Below, piece by piece: positions 1 to 8,525 of a DNA stretch of 32,374 nucleotides (position 1 is its first letter; each line of letters begins with the position of its first letter). Made by a program: the position numbers and the translations under genes. Source of the stretch: Azoarcus sp. (lineage in GTDB: Bacteria; Pseudomonadota; Gammaproteobacteria; Burkholderiales; Rhodocyclaceae); the NCBI GenBank assembly GCA_031274995.1, contig JAISPJ010000052.1, positions 1 through 32,374 on the forward strand, read 5' to 3'. Below the pieces are notes generated by a model that searched no databases, was not told the DNA's origin, and saw nothing but the letters and a program-made list of their open reading frames with translations.

Positions 1-20
1 GCCGAAAACCGGCCCTTTTT
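1..20 (+). terminator. Partial rho-independent terminator at window edge
   Basis: GCCG, a five-base loop and CGGC are followed by CC and five T. The right arm CGGCCC suggests that the left arm continues to the left of the window. It probably ends a plus-strand gene outside the window. It lies just past the 3' end of the minus-strand hydrolase gene, so it may also limit read-through from that side. Confidence 0.45.
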
Positions 21-47
21 CGCTTTGGCAGGCATCGTCCGCGGAGG

Positions 48-950
48 TCATTTCATCCGCTCGAATTTCCACCCCTTGCCGTCCTTTCTGACCATACCCA
101 CGGCATTTGCAAAGGGAAAATGTACTCCGGCAATGGGTATTGCCTTTTGCGCGGCGAGATCGAATATGCGTTTGCGGGCGGCAATGGCCTGTGGCGGGTC
201 CATGTCGTATGTCGCGCATTCATCGGGCAGAGCGAATTGCAGGGGCATGCCGTGAATGATATCGCCGACGATGAGCAGGCTTTTTCCGCCAGCCGTGAGT
301 CGGTACACCGTGTGGCCCGGCGTATGGCCGGAAGCGTCCAGCGCCGTTACGCCCGGCAGCAGGGTATCGCCAAAGGCAAAGGGCAGGACGTCGGCTCCGT
401 AAATGTCGGCCATGTCCTTGATCTGGCCTGCGGGGGCGTTGGAGATGTCTCTTGCCGCGAGCGCCAGCCACGAATCGAGTTCGGGCTTCGAAACCATTAA
501 TTTTGCATTGGGAAAAGCGCGATTTCCTTCCCGCAACAGCCCGCCGATGTGATCCGGGTGCATGTGCGTGAGCAGGACGAAATCAACCTCTTCCGGCTTG
601 ACACTCAGGCTGGCGAGCGTCCCGAACAGTTTTCCCGGAGACTTGAACGCCGATCCGGTGCCGGTGTCGAACAGCACGACCTTGCCGCCCGTCCGCAGCA
701 GAAAAGCGTTGATACCGGCTTCGTCTTTGCCGTCGGTGAAGTATTTCGATTTTTCTTGTTCGGATGCCGGCCCCTTGAAAAGAGAAATCGCCATTTCGCC
801 CGGTAAATCCTGGATGGCCGTGACGGCCATGTCGCCCGCTTTCCAGATTTCGCGGCCCGGTACCTCCTGTGCGGACGCGAAGGACGCAATGAGCGCACAG
901 GCCAGAAACGCAACGATCCCGCGTGACAGGAGAGTGTGAAGAGAGGGCAT
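48..950 (-). CDS. Exported metallo-beta-lactamase-fold hydrolase
   Basis: A 300-residue protein of the MBL-fold superfamily. A signal peptide covers about residues 1-27 (hydrophobic stretch ending ASFASA), so it should act in the periplasm. The metal site is complete: HMHPDH at 129-134, His213 in SGHTPGH, Asp230 in VGD and His277, the pattern of the lactonase-like/glyoxalase-II-like branch with two metal ions. The substrate cannot be read from the sequence. The start at 950 is chosen because GGAGG lies nine bases upstream; a longer frame to 1061 would overlap the TerC gene and bury the signal peptide. It lies 34 bases downstream of that gene and is probably co-transcribed with it. Confidence 0.85.
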   Translation of the reverse strand: MPSLHTLLSRGIVAFLACALIASFASAQEVPGREIWKAGDMAVTAIQDLPGEMAISLFKGPASEQEKSKYFTDGKDEAGINAFLLRTGGKVVLFDTGTGSAFKSPGKLFGTLASLSVKPEEVDFVLLTHMHPDHIGGLLREGNRAFPNAKLMVSKPELDSWLALAARDISNAPAGQIKDMADIYGADVLPFAFGDTLLPGVTALDASGHTPGHTVYRLTAGGKSLLIVGDIIHGMPLQFALPDECATYDMDPPQAIAARKRIFDLAAQKAIPIAGVHFPFANAVGMVRKDGKGWKFERMK

Positions 951-984
951 GGCCTGATTCCTCCAGTGGATATCCGGGCGGGGG

Positions 985-2007
985 TCAACTTTGTCGTTTT
1001 TTTCCGGGAAAAAGAAGGGAAGCAACGACTCCGGCAAACAGCATACCAAGAACGATGGCAAGGCTCCATCCCGGCGAGATATGAAATCCGGTGTCGCCGA
1101 TAGCGTGGTTCCATGACTGGAGGGTCATTTTCGCGCCGATGAAGAACAGCAGGCCGATGACGGCCTTTTCGAGGTGCAGCAAATATTTGGTGAGCGCGGC
1201 CAGCACAAAATAAAGGCTGCGCAGACCGAGAATGGCGAAAATCATTGCGGCATAAACGAGCAGGGGTTCCTGTGTGACGGCAATGACGGCGGGGACGGAG
1301 TCGAAGGCGAAGGCGATATCGGAGGTTTCGATAGCTATCAGGCACAGGAATGCCGGCGTGGCGTACAGAACGCCTTTGCGCGTCGTGTTTGGGCCGTACC
1401 CGTTTTCGTTTTGAGTCTCGTTGCCGGGAATCTGTGAGTGGCGGATGAAGAAACGATCCAGGTGCAATTTGGTGTAGACGGGGAGCAGCTTGCCGGTGAG
1501 CCGGACGGACCAGTGATTCGAGTAGTCTTCGATGTCTTCATCATGATCGGGCTGTTGCAGCATTTTGATCGCGCTCCAGATCACGAAGGCAGCGAACAGG
1601 AACCCCACCCAGGGGCTTGCCTGGAAGAGCCCTGTTCCGACGACGACGAAAATGGCGCGGAAAATCAGCGCACCGATGATGCCGTAGTAAAGAATGCGGT
1701 GTTGCAGGGAACCCTTGATACCAAACGAGGCAAAAATGACCATGAAGACCATCAGGTTGTCGATCGAGAGGGATTTTTCGAGCGCGTAGCCCGCGAGGTA
1801 GAGATCGGCCCACATTGGGTTGAAGCGAACCCGCAGATAGGCATAGAACGCGAGCGCGAGGACAACCCAGAACACTGTCCAGCGGGCGGCGTCGGCCAGC
1901 GAGATTTCAGCGCTTTTCTTGTGGGCAAAGAGGTCGAGATAGACAGAGATGGCGACAGCGCCGATAAAGATCAGTATTGCTTCCAGCGGGAAACCGAAGT
2001 GCTCCAT
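985..2007 (-). CDS. TerC/Alx family integral membrane protein
   Basis: A 340-residue polytopic membrane protein of the TerC family (Alx-like branch), whose characterised members export Mn2+ or help load metal onto exported proteins. Family motifs are visible: EKSLSIDNLMVF with its acidic residues near residue 77, and ETSDIAFAFDSVPA around 225. About eight hydrophobic segments are separated by a charged cytoplasmic loop (DHDEDIEDY and beyond). The start at 2007 has AGGA six bases upstream; an upstream in-frame ATG at 2052 adds only a non-hydrophobic leader. The 88 bases before it show no obvious yybP-ykoY manganese riboswitch. The specific metal role is inference from the family. Confidence 0.88.
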   Translation of the reverse strand: MEHFGFPLEAILIFIGAVAISVYLDLFAHKKSAEISLADAARWTVFWVVLALAFYAYLRVRFNPMWADLYLAGYALEKSLSIDNLMVFMVIFASFGIKGSLQHRILYYGIIGALIFRAIFVVVGTGLFQASPWVGFLFAAFVIWSAIKMLQQPDHDEDIEDYSNHWSVRLTGKLLPVYTKLHLDRFFIRHSQIPGNETQNENGYGPNTTRKGVLYATPAFLCLIAIETSDIAFAFDSVPAVIAVTQEPLLVYAAMIFAILGLRSLYFVLAALTKYLLHLEKAVIGLLFFIGAKMTLQSWNHAIGDTGFHISPGWSLAIVLGMLFAGVVASLLFPGKKRQS

Positions 2008-2095
2008 GGTGTTTCCTGTAGTAGAAGGAAAGAAGCGCCATTTTGTCCGCAATATGAACGGCGCATCGATGCAGGAATGATATGTCGCGTGGCCC

Positions 2096-2599
2096 TTATT
2101 TTGCCAGAAGCAAATAGGGCACGCCCCGGATGCCCATCGTTTCTCCGAGCAGAAGGTTCCTGTCGAGCGCCGTGGTATCGCAATTGCCTGTGCCGGAAGG
2201 CAGGCGGCGCTTTAGCATCCAGTCGTTCCAGGCCAGGGCGCGGGCGGGGTCGCACCATATGTGGCGGGATTTGATGACGGAATCTTCCGACAGGATGGGA
2301 ACCAGAAAGGTGTAGAGGGTGATGTTGTCCAGGTGGTTCAGTTTTTTGTCCAGCTTGATGCAGTACAGACAGTTCGGATCTTCAAAACTCACCAGGATCA
2401 GTTCGCCGTTGCCGCGAACTTGTTTGATGGCGTCTCCCAGGGGAAGCCTGCCGGGTTCTATCAGGCCGTCCACTTCGGCGAGCACGTCCTGGAGGGCTTC
2501 TTCGGGCGTGCCGGGTTCCTTGTCACGATGCCGGAAATGAAAACTGGCCGCTATGCAGAGCGCGAGGATGGCGGCAACAAAGATGTCTTTTTTCTTCAT
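2096..2599 (-). CDS. Periplasmic DsbC-like thioredoxin-fold protein (short)
   Basis: A 167-residue protein with an N-terminal signal or anchor segment (about residues 5-20) and a thioredoxin-like domain. The active-site pair is Cys77-Leu-Tyr-Cys80, a second Cys pair is Cys116/Cys140 as in DsbC, and the cis-proline loop is Gly-Val-Pro161. It is expected to handle disulfides in the periplasm. It lacks the DsbC dimerisation domain, and it stops right after the cis-Pro strand (PYLLLAK) without the usual final strand and helix. A -1 frame reads on with a plausible tail, so a late frameshift is possible. The start ATG overlaps the hisC stop as ATGA, implying translational coupling. Confidence 0.72.
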   Translation of the reverse strand: MKKKDIFVAAILALCIAASFHFRHRDKEPGTPEEALQDVLAEVDGLIEPGRLPLGDAIKQVRGNGELILVSFEDPNCLYCIKLDKKLNHLDNITLYTFLVPILSEDSVIKSRHIWCDPARALAWNDWMLKRRLPSGTGNCDTTALDRNLLLGETMGIRGVPYLLLAK

Positions 2600-3693
2600 C
2601 CCCGACGAGTTGCGGCCAGGATGTTCCGCAAGGCATCGACCAGCGCCGCGCACTGGTTGCCGTCACCGACGGTGATGCGCAGGTATTGCGCAATTCTCGG
2701 TGTTTTGAAATGACGCACGATGATGGCGCGCTGGCGCAGGGCAGCGGCAAGTTCGGCTGCATCGAAACCGGGAAGGCGGGCAAAAACGAAATTGGCTGCC
2801 GAAGGCAGGACTTCAAAGCCGAGCGCCTGCAATTGCGCGGTGAGCGTGGCTCGAGTGGCGATCACTCTGCGGCGGCTCGTCTGAAACCAGGACTCGTCCT
2901 CCACCGAGGGCAGTGCCCCCGCGAGCGCCAGACGGTCGAGCGGGTAAGAGTTGAAGCTGTTCTTGATCCGTTCCAGCCCGGCAATCAGGTCGTGATGGCC
3001 GACGGCGAAACCGATCCGTAATCCGGCGAACGCCCGGCTTTTTGAGAAAGTGTGGACGACCAGCAGGTTAGGATAACGGTCGACCAAGGCGATGGCGGTG
3101 GCGTCATCCTGGTCGGCGAAGTCGATGTAAGCCTCGTCGACCAGCACGACGGCTTCCGGGTTGGCCGCGACAATGCGCTCGACATCGGCGAGTGGCAGCA
3201 GGCGGCCTGTAGGAGCGTTCGGGTTGGCAAAGATAATAGCTCCGGCGCGATTATCCCCGTCACGGGGAAAGTAATCTTCCGGGCGCAGAATGAAATGGCC
3301 ATCCAGCGGAATCTGGCGGCATTCGATGCCATATAGGCCGCAGTAGACCGGATAGAAGCTGTAGGTAACGTCCGGCATCCACAAGGCCCGTCCATGCTTC
3401 AACAGGCCGGCAAAGGCATGGGCCAGCACTTCGTCGGAGCCGTTGCCAACAAAGACTTGCGCCGTGCTGACCTTGTAACGGTCGGCGAGAGCGGCCTTGA
3501 GGGCCTTGGCGTCCGGGTCGGGGTAAAGCCGCAGTGTGTCTTCAGTGGCCGCGCGGATAGCGGCGAGCGCCCTGGGGGACGGGCCGTAGGGATTTTCGTT
3601 GGTATTGAGCTTGACGAGATTGTCGAGCGAGGGCTGTTCACCCGGAACGTAGGGGGTTAGTCCGTGGGTGACGGCACTCCAGTAGCGACTCAT
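2596..3693 (-). CDS. hisC: Histidinol-phosphate aminotransferase
   Basis: A 365-residue PLP enzyme that converts imidazole acetol phosphate and glutamate to histidinol phosphate, a late histidine step, in the cytoplasm. Visible class-II aminotransferase landmarks are [11 protein letters not shown] at 31-40, NPNAPTG near 158, Asp187 and Tyr190 ([10 protein letters not shown]), the PLP lysine Lys219 in [13 protein letters not shown] and Arg226. The start at 3693 gives the usual N-terminus ([14 protein letters not shown]); an ATG at 3756 would extend it into the hisB side. It is transcribed away from hisB, unlike the common betaproteobacterial order in which hisC precedes hisB on the same strand. 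Its stop overlaps the next gene. Confidence 0.95.
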   Translation of the reverse strand: MSRYWSAVTHGLTPYVPGEQPSLDNLVKLNTNENPYGPSPRALAAIRAATEDTLRLYPDPDAKALKAALADRYKVSTAQVFVGNGSDEVLAHAFAGLLKHGRALWMPDVTYSFYPVYCGLYGIECRQIPLDGHFILRPEDYFPRDGDNRAGAIIFANPNAPTGRLLPLADVERIVAANPEAVVLVDEAYIDFADQDDATAIALVDRYPNLLVVHTFSKSRAFAGLRIGFAVGHHDLIAGLERIKNSFNSYPLDRLALAGALPSVEDESWFQTSRRRVIATRATLTAQLQALGFEVLPSAANFVFARLPGFDAAELAAALRQRAIIVRHFKTPRIAQYLRITVGDGNQCAALVDALRNILAATRRG

Positions 3694-3774
3694 GCGAAAA
3701 CTGTCTGGGCAAGGGATAAACGGACAACTAGTAATGCTATCATGGAACAGTTTCATTCATTCCGCCCGTTGAAC

Positions 3775-4362
3775 ATGCGTCAGGCCAGCCTTACCCGTAA
3801 TACTGCCGAGACCCGTATCTCGGTGCGCATTGATCTGGATGGCAGCGGACAGGCCAGGCTCGATACCGGCGTGCCGTTTCTCGATCACATGCTCGATCAA
3901 GTCGCGCGGCACGGTTTCATCGATCTCGATGTGCATTGCGAAGGCGATATCCATATCGACGACCATCATTCGGTCGAAGATGTCGGCATCACGCTCGGGC
4001 AAGCGTTCGCCAGGGCGCTTGGAGACAAGAAAGGGTTGTGGCGTTATGGCCACGCCTATGTGCCGCTCGATGAATCGCTGTCGAGGGTGGTGCTCGACCT
4101 TTCCGGGCGGCCGGGGTTGTTCTATTGCGTGGGGTTCGCGCGCGAGCGCGTCGGGGGGTTCGATGTCGATCTCGCGCGCGAGTTTTTCCAGGGTTTTGTC
4201 AATCATGCCGGAGTGACACTGCACATCGACAACCTGTGCGGCGACAACGCGCATCACCAATGCGAAACCGTTTTCAAAGCGTTTGCCCGCGCGTTGCGCA
4301 TGGCGGTCGGGCGCGATGAACGCGCGGAGGACGTTGTGCCTTCGACAAAGGGCGCTCTCTGA
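3775..4362 (+). CDS. hisB: Imidazoleglycerol-phosphate dehydratase
   Basis: A 195-residue monofunctional IGP dehydratase that turns imidazole glycerol phosphate into imidazole acetol phosphate. The Mn-binding motifs are present: [11 protein letters not shown] near the N-terminus, [11 protein letters not shown], and [10 protein letters not shown] near the C-terminus. The length matches the stand-alone bacterial form, with no fused HisN phosphatase. The start at 3775 gives the family N-terminus [10 protein letters not shown]; in-frame ATGs at 3664 and 3742 would add unconserved residues. First gene of the plus-strand his operon. Its promoter must lie in the 81 bases shared with hisC. Confidence 0.95.
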   Translation: MRQASLTRNTAETRISVRIDLDGSGQARLDTGVPFLDHMLDQVARHGFIDLDVHCEGDIHIDDHHSVEDVGITLGQAFARALGDKKGLWRYGHAYVPLDESLSRVVLDLSGRPGLFYCVGFARERVGGFDVDLAREFFQGFVNHAGVTLHIDNLCGDNAHHQCETVFKAFARALRMAVGRDERAEDVVPSTKGAL

Positions 4363-4424
4363 GGCTCAAGACGAAAACATTCCCGTAACGGCGATCTCGA
4401 TCATATCCGGCAATTAGATACACG

Positions 4425-5060
4425 ATGGGCACGGTGGCAATCATCGACTATGGCATGGGCAACCTGCATTCGGTTGCCAAGGCTGTCGAGCGCATCGCGC
4501 CAGCGTTTCAGGTGGAAGTCACTGCCGATGCCGCGCGGGTAGCTGCCGCTGACCGGGTGGTATTCCCCGGCCAGGGATCGATGCCCGACTGTATGCGTGA
4601 ACTCGATTTGCGCGGCCTGCGTCCGGTCGTGCTGGATGCGGCGGCATCGAAGCCCTTCTTGGGAATCTGCATTGGCCTGCAAATGCTGTTCGGACATAGC
4701 GATGAGGGCGATGTACCGGGATTGGGCGTATTTGCGGGCAACGTGGCGCGTTTCCCCGGAGAGATGTTCGACGCGGCAGGCGCACGCCTGAAAGTGCCGC
4801 ACATGGGATGGAACCGGGTGTATCGGCGCCAACCCCATCCGCTCTGGGAAGGAATTCCCGACGGCGACCGTTTTTACTTCGTGCACAGCTATTGCGTACA
4901 GCCTGCCAATCCTGCCATGACCGTTGCCGAAACAGATCATGGCGTCCGCTTTACCAGCGCAGTGGGGCAAGCTAATATTTTCGCGGTTCAGTTTCACCCC
5001 GAGAAAAGCGCTCGCGCGGGATTGCGCCTGCTCTCAAACTTCATTCATTGGACGCCCTGA
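4425..5060 (+). CDS. hisH: IGP synthase glutaminase subunit
   Basis: A 211-residue class-I glutamine amidotransferase that feeds ammonia to HisF for the fifth histidine step, which also releases AICAR to purine synthesis. The triad is visible: Cys82 in FLGICIGLQMLF, and His191 and Glu193 in QFHPEKS. The oxyanion-strand motif PGQGSM is at 48-53. A gap of 62 bases follows hisB and no strong ribosome site is visible, so expression probably relies on the operon transcript. Partner gene hisF lies two genes downstream. Confidence 0.96.
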   Translation: MGTVAIIDYGMGNLHSVAKAVERIAPAFQVEVTADAARVAAADRVVFPGQGSMPDCMRELDLRGLRPVVLDAAASKPFLGICIGLQMLFGHSDEGDVPGLGVFAGNVARFPGEMFDAAGARLKVPHMGWNRVYRRQPHPLWEGIPDGDRFYFVHSYCVQPANPAMTVAETDHGVRFTSAVGQANIFAVQFHPEKSARAGLRLLSNFIHWTP

Positions 5061-5099
5061 AGCGGGCGATGTCTGTTTTACTACTCATGATGTCCCGAT

Positions 5100-5849
5100 A
5101 TGCTGCTCATTCCTGCCATTGATCTCAAGGACGGGTATTGCGTTCGCCTCAAGCAGGGCGAAATGAACGATGCCACTGTGTTTTCGGATGCGCCTGCAAA
5201 AATGGCACGCCACTGGATCGAGCAAGGCGCACGACGGCTGCATCTGGTCGACCTGAACGGTGCCTTTGCCGGAAAGCCTGTCAACGGCAAGGCGATCCGC
5301 GCCATCATCGAAGAAGTCGGCGATGACATCCCGGTGCAGCTCGGTGGAGGCATCCGCGATCTGGATACCATCGAACAGTATCTCGACAGTGGCCTCAGCT
5401 ATGTCATTATCGGCACGGCGGCCGTGAAGCATCCTGGCCTGCTGCATGACGCCTGCGGCGCTTTTCCGGGGCACGTCATCGTCGGCCTGGATGCACGCGA
5501 CGGCAAGGTGGCCGTCGACGGCTGGTCGAAAGTCACCGGCCACGACGCAATTGATCTGGCGAAGAAATTCGAGGATTACGGCGTCGAAGCAGTGATCTAT
5601 ACCGATATCGGGCGCGACGGCATGCTTTCCGGGGTCAACATTGAAGCAACGGTACGCTTGGCGCGGGCATTGCGGATTCCGGTGATTGCCAGCGGCGGCG
5701 TGGCGAACCTGGCCGACATCGAAGCCCTGTGCGCAATCGAAGAAGAAGGCGTGGTGGCTGCCATTACCGGGCGCGCGATTTACGAAGGCACGCTCAACTT
5801 CACTGCCGCGCAGGCGCGTGCAGACGAACTCACGACAAAGGAACGTTAA
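5100..5849 (+). CDS. hisA: ProFAR isomerase (phosphoribosylformimino-AICAR-P isomerase)
   Basis: A 249-residue (beta-alpha)8-barrel enzyme that opens the ribose of ProFAR to give PRFAR, the HisF substrate. Catalytic acid/base pair Asp8 ([10 protein letters not shown]) and Asp131 ([10 protein letters not shown]) are in place, with phosphate motifs GGGIR near 82 and IASGG near 198. The stop shares one base with the hisF start (TAATG). A 25-base stretch at the second phosphate motif (5676-5700) is identical to hisF, reflecting their common ancestry. Confidence 0.97.
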   Translation: MLLIPAIDLKDGYCVRLKQGEMNDATVFSDAPAKMARHWIEQGARRLHLVDLNGAFAGKPVNGKAIRAIIEEVGDDIPVQLGGGIRDLDTIEQYLDSGLSYVIIGTAAVKHPGLLHDACGAFPGHVIVGLDARDGKVAVDGWSKVTGHDAIDLAKKFEDYGVEAVIYTDIGRDGMLSGVNIEATVRLARALRIPVIASGGVANLADIEALCAIEEEGVVAAITGRAIYEGTLNFTAAQARADELTTKER

Positions 5850-6607
5850 TGCTGGCCAAACGAATCATTCCCTGCCTGGACGTGCACGCTGGAAGAGTGG
5901 TTAAGGGTACGAACTTCGTCGACCTGCGCGACGCGGGCGATCCGGTGGAAATTGCGCGCCGCTACGACGAACAGGGCGCGGACGAAATAACGTTCCTCGA
6001 CATTACGGCCAGTTCGGACGCACGCGACATCATCATTCACGTGGTCGAACAGGTGGCCGGGCAGGTTTTCATTCCGCTGACAGTGGGCGGCGGCGTGCGC
6101 ACGGTCGAGGACGTGCGCCGCCTGCTCAATGCCGGGGCGGACAAGGTGAGCATCAACACGGCGGCGGTCAATGACCCGCAACTCGTGCGGGAAGCCAGTG
6201 ACAAGGTAGGCAGCCAGTGCATTGTGGCGGCCATCGACGCCAAGCAAATCGCGCCGCGCCGCTGGGAAGTGTTCACGCATGGCGGGCGCAGGAATGCGGG
6301 GCTGGATGCGGTGGAATGGGCGTGCAAACTGGAAAGTCTGGGTGCGGGGGAAATTCTGCTCACCAGCATGGACCGGGACGGGACCAATGCCGGGTTCGAT
6401 CTCGAACTCACACGCGCCGTCGCCGACGCTGTGCGCATTCCGGTGATTGCCAGCGGCGGCGCGGGTACGCTCGAACATCTGGCCGACGGCGTGAGCATCG
6501 GCCATGCCGACGCGGTACTGGCGGCGGGGATTTTCCACTTCGGCAAATACACGATACGGGAAGCCAAGGAATTCATGCGCGCGCGTGGAATCGAGGTGCG
6601 TCTGTGA
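5849..6607 (+). CDS. hisF: IGP synthase cyclase subunit
   Basis: A 252-residue barrel protein that uses ammonia from HisH to convert PRFAR into imidazole glycerol phosphate and AICAR. The catalytic residues are Asp11 ([15 protein letters not shown]) and Asp130 (VAAIDAKQ), and the phosphate loops are VGGGVR near 79-84 and IASGG near 201. The start at 5849 overlaps the hisA stop by one base; the longer open frame upstream lies inside hisA. The end overlaps hisI by four bases (GTGA). Confidence 0.97.
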   Translation: MLAKRIIPCLDVHAGRVVKGTNFVDLRDAGDPVEIARRYDEQGADEITFLDITASSDARDIIIHVVEQVAGQVFIPLTVGGGVRTVEDVRRLLNAGADKVSINTAAVNDPQLVREASDKVGSQCIVAAIDAKQIAPRRWEVFTHGGRRNAGLDAVEWACKLESLGAGEILLTSMDRDGTNAGFDLELTRAVADAVRIPVIASGGAGTLEHLADGVSIGHADAVLAAGIFHFGKYTIREAKEFMRARGIEVRL

Positions 6608-7023
6608 ATGCGGACGCGGGCGCAGGCTGGCTCGACGCTCTCCGGTGGGACAAAGACGGCCTGATTCCGGTCATCGCGCAGGAAGCGGCCAGCGGCAAGG
6701 TGCTAATGCTTGCCTGGATGAACCGCGAGGCGTTGGCGCGTACCGTAGCGATGGGCGAAGCCGTGTACTGGTCGCGTTCCCGCGCGCGCCTCTGGCACAA
6801 GGGCGAGGAATCGGGACACATACAAAAAGTGCTCGACCTGCGTGCCGATTGCGATGGTGACACGCTGTTGCTTTCCATCGAACAGGTAGGCGGCATTGCC
6901 TGCCATACCGGGCGGCAGAGCTGTTTTTTCCGGCGGCTGTCCCATGGGGGCAGAACATGGGAAGATGCCGATCCGGTACTGAAAGACCCGGAAGACATTT
7001 ACAGGGAAAACCCCAAAAAGTGA
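6604..7023 (+). CDS. hisI: Phosphoribosyl-AMP cyclohydrolase
   Basis: A 139-residue metal-dependent cyclohydrolase that opens the purine ring of PR-AMP, the third histidine step. Metal-ligand motifs are clear: DCDGD with Cys83, then Cys100 in ACHTGRQSC and Cys107. The family core [17 protein letters not shown] is also present. The GTG start at 6604 overlaps the hisF stop as GTGA. It is a single-domain enzyme, with hisE separate, as usual in beta- and alphaproteobacteria but unlike the fused enterobacterial HisIE. Confidence 0.95.
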   Translation: MNADAGAGWLDALRWDKDGLIPVIAQEAASGKVLMLAWMNREALARTVAMGEAVYWSRSRARLWHKGEESGHIQKVLDLRADCDGDTLLLSIEQVGGIACHTGRQSCFFRRLSHGGRTWEDADPVLKDPEDIYRENPKK

Positions 7024-7391
7024 GCGATGCCGCAACCCCTGCCGATGACGTATTCGCCCGGCTGTCCGCCACGCTGGCCGGGCGCCGCAATGCCGACCCG
7101 GCCAGTTCCTACACAGCGAAACTCTACGCCCATGGCCCGGATTCGATCCTGAAAAAAATCGGCGAGGAATCCGCCGAACTCATCGTGGCAAGCAAGGATG
7201 GGCAGCGCGATAGTATTGTGCATGAAGCGGCGGATGTGATTTTTCACGTCATGGCGCTGCTCGCTTTCCACGACCTGTCGATCGACGATGTGCGCCGGGA
7301 ACTCGCGCGGCGCGAAGGCGTGTCAGGCATCGAGGAAAAACAGGCTCGCCCGCACGGAGGCCCGCGTCCAAATTTACGGGGAACGGCATGA
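7020..7391 (+). CDS. hisE: Phosphoribosyl-ATP pyrophosphatase
   Basis: A 123-residue all-alpha nucleotide pyrophosphohydrolase of the MazG-like fold that removes pyrophosphate from PR-ATP, the second histidine step. Signatures are [18 protein letters not shown] and HEAADVIFH, which supply the Mg-binding acids. A GTG start at 7020 in a GTGA overlap with hisI is preferred, since the ATG at 6957 lies inside hisI. The C-terminal tail is Pro/Gly/Arg-rich and unconserved. The stop overlaps the HIT gene start by four bases. Confidence 0.93.
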   Translation: MSDAATPADDVFARLSATLAGRRNADPASSYTAKLYAHGPDSILKKIGEESAELIVASKDGQRDSIVHEAADVIFHVMALLAFHDLSIDDVRRELARREGVSGIEEKQARPHGGPRPNLRGTA

Positions 7392-7738
7392 CCGACTGCA
7401 TTTTCTGCAAAATCGCGGCGGGTGAAATTCCTGCCAAAAAGTGCTACGAAGACGATCTGGTCGTTGCCTTCCATGACATTCATCCACTGAGGCCCACGCA
7501 CGTGCTCGTAATTCCCGGGAAGCACATTGCCTCGCTGGCCCATGTGGCGGCGGCGGACGAGCCGGTACTGGGCCGGATGCTGTCCGTCGCGCAAAAACTT
7601 GCGGCAGAAAATGGCAGCAGCGACGGTTTTCGTTGCATCATCAACACGGGCAGAGTCGGCGGGCAGGAAGTGCCGCATCTGCATTTACACATTCTGGGCG
7701 GGCCGAACCCGGTCGGCCCGATGGTCACAAAAACTTGA
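7388..7738 (+). CDS. HIT-family nucleotide-binding hydrolase (HinT-like)
   Basis: A 116-residue histidine-triad protein. The triad is His97-x-His99-x-His101 in VPHLHLHILGG. The N-terminus carries the CIFCKIAAGEIPA motif with the CxxC of the zinc-binding HinT subgroup. Relatives hydrolyse nucleoside phosphoramidates and AMP-linked adducts. It sits between hisE and tatA, a recurrent place for it in betaproteobacteria, joined to hisE by an ATGA overlap. No functional link to histidine synthesis can be seen beyond co-transcription. Confidence 0.93.
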   Translation: MTDCIFCKIAAGEIPAKKCYEDDLVVAFHDIHPLRPTHVLVIPGKHIASLAHVAAADEPVLGRMLSVAQKLAAENGSSDGFRCIINTGRVGGQEVPHLHLHILGGPNPVGPMVTKT

Positions 7739-7750
7739 AGGAGTATCCCT

Positions 7751-8005
7751 ATGGGGACGTTAAGCTGGATGCATTGGCTCATTGTTTTGCTGATCGTCGT
7801 GCTGATTTTCGGCACAAAGAAACTGCGCAATATCGGCCAGGATCTTGGCGGCGCGGTGCGCGGCTTCAAGGAAGGACTCAAGGAAGGCGATACTGCCGCC
7901 GCCGGGACGGCGCCACCGCCCCAGGTGACCGCGCAGGAAGGCATGGTCATCGAGGGCGAAGCGCGCGAAAAAGCTGCCAATGGTTCGGAAAAGCCCCAGT
8001 CCTGA
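7751..8005 (+). CDS. tatA: Sec-independent translocase subunit TatA
   Basis: An 84-residue protein with one N-terminal transmembrane helix (about residues 6-20), the hinge FGTKKL and an amphipathic helix ([20 protein letters not shown]), followed by a loose Ala/Pro-rich tail. TatA oligomerises to form the pore for folded twin-arginine substrates. AAGGAG lies eight bases before the ATG. It follows the HIT gene by 12 bases, so the Tat genes are probably read from the his transcript. Confidence 0.95.
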   Translation: MGTLSWMHWLIVLLIVVLIFGTKKLRNIGQDLGGAVRGFKEGLKEGDTAAAGTAPPPQVTAQEGMVIEGEAREKAANGSEKPQS

Positions 8006-8069
8006 TTACCCTGCCCTGCGCGCGCTTCGCGTGGCGGCGATGACGGCGGCAAAGACAGGTTCCTGAAAT

Positions 8070-8525
8070 ATGTTTGATTTCGGTTTTTCTGAACTCGTTG
8101 TTATCGCCATCGTGCTGCTGGTGGTGGTCGGCCCCGAGCGCCTGCCTCGCGTGGCGCGGACCGCCGGGCATCTGTTCGGACGGATGCAGCGTTATGTCAC
8201 GGACGTGAAGGCCGACATCCAGCGCGAAATGCAACTCGACGAGTTGAAAAAATTTCAGCAGCAAACGCGGGATCTGGAGCAATCCCTGCGCGCGGAGATA
8301 GGAGAGATTCAATCTGAGACGCGCAAAGCGTTGAGCCTGCCCGAAGATCAGGCGAGCGAAACATCACCTGCCGTCGAACCCCCGCAGTGGACCGACGCGG
8401 TGCCGGGGGGCGATAGCGGAGCGCGTGATAGTGCGCAAGAACCGCAGCCCGGTTCGGGGCCGGAAGCGTTGGCCCTGACCACGCCGGTCCCGGAAACTCC
8501 CGCGAAGCCGGTGGATTCCGTATGA
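8070..8525 (+). CDS. tatB: Sec-independent translocase subunit TatB
   Basis: A 151-residue TatB: one N-terminal membrane helix (MFDFGFSELVVIAIVLLVV), the VGPERLP hinge, a long charged amphipathic/coiled region to about residue 95, then a Pro/Glu-rich tail. With TatC it forms the receptor for twin-arginine signal peptides. The glutamate near residue 8 typical of TatB is present. It ends in an ATGA overlap with tatC. The 64-base gap after tatA holds only a short GC-rich run and no clear terminator. Confidence 0.94.
   Translation: MFDFGFSELVVIAIVLLVVVGPERLPRVARTAGHLFGRMQRYVTDVKADIQREMQLDELKKFQQQTRDLEQSLRAEIGEIQSETRKALSLPEDQASETSPAVEPPQWTDAVPGGDSGARDSAQEPQPGSGPEALALTTPVPETPAKPVDSV

Noticed and set aside
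8006-8069. GC-rich run between tatA and tatB as a terminator
   Set aside because: Only a four-base stem with no T-tract; not enough to call.
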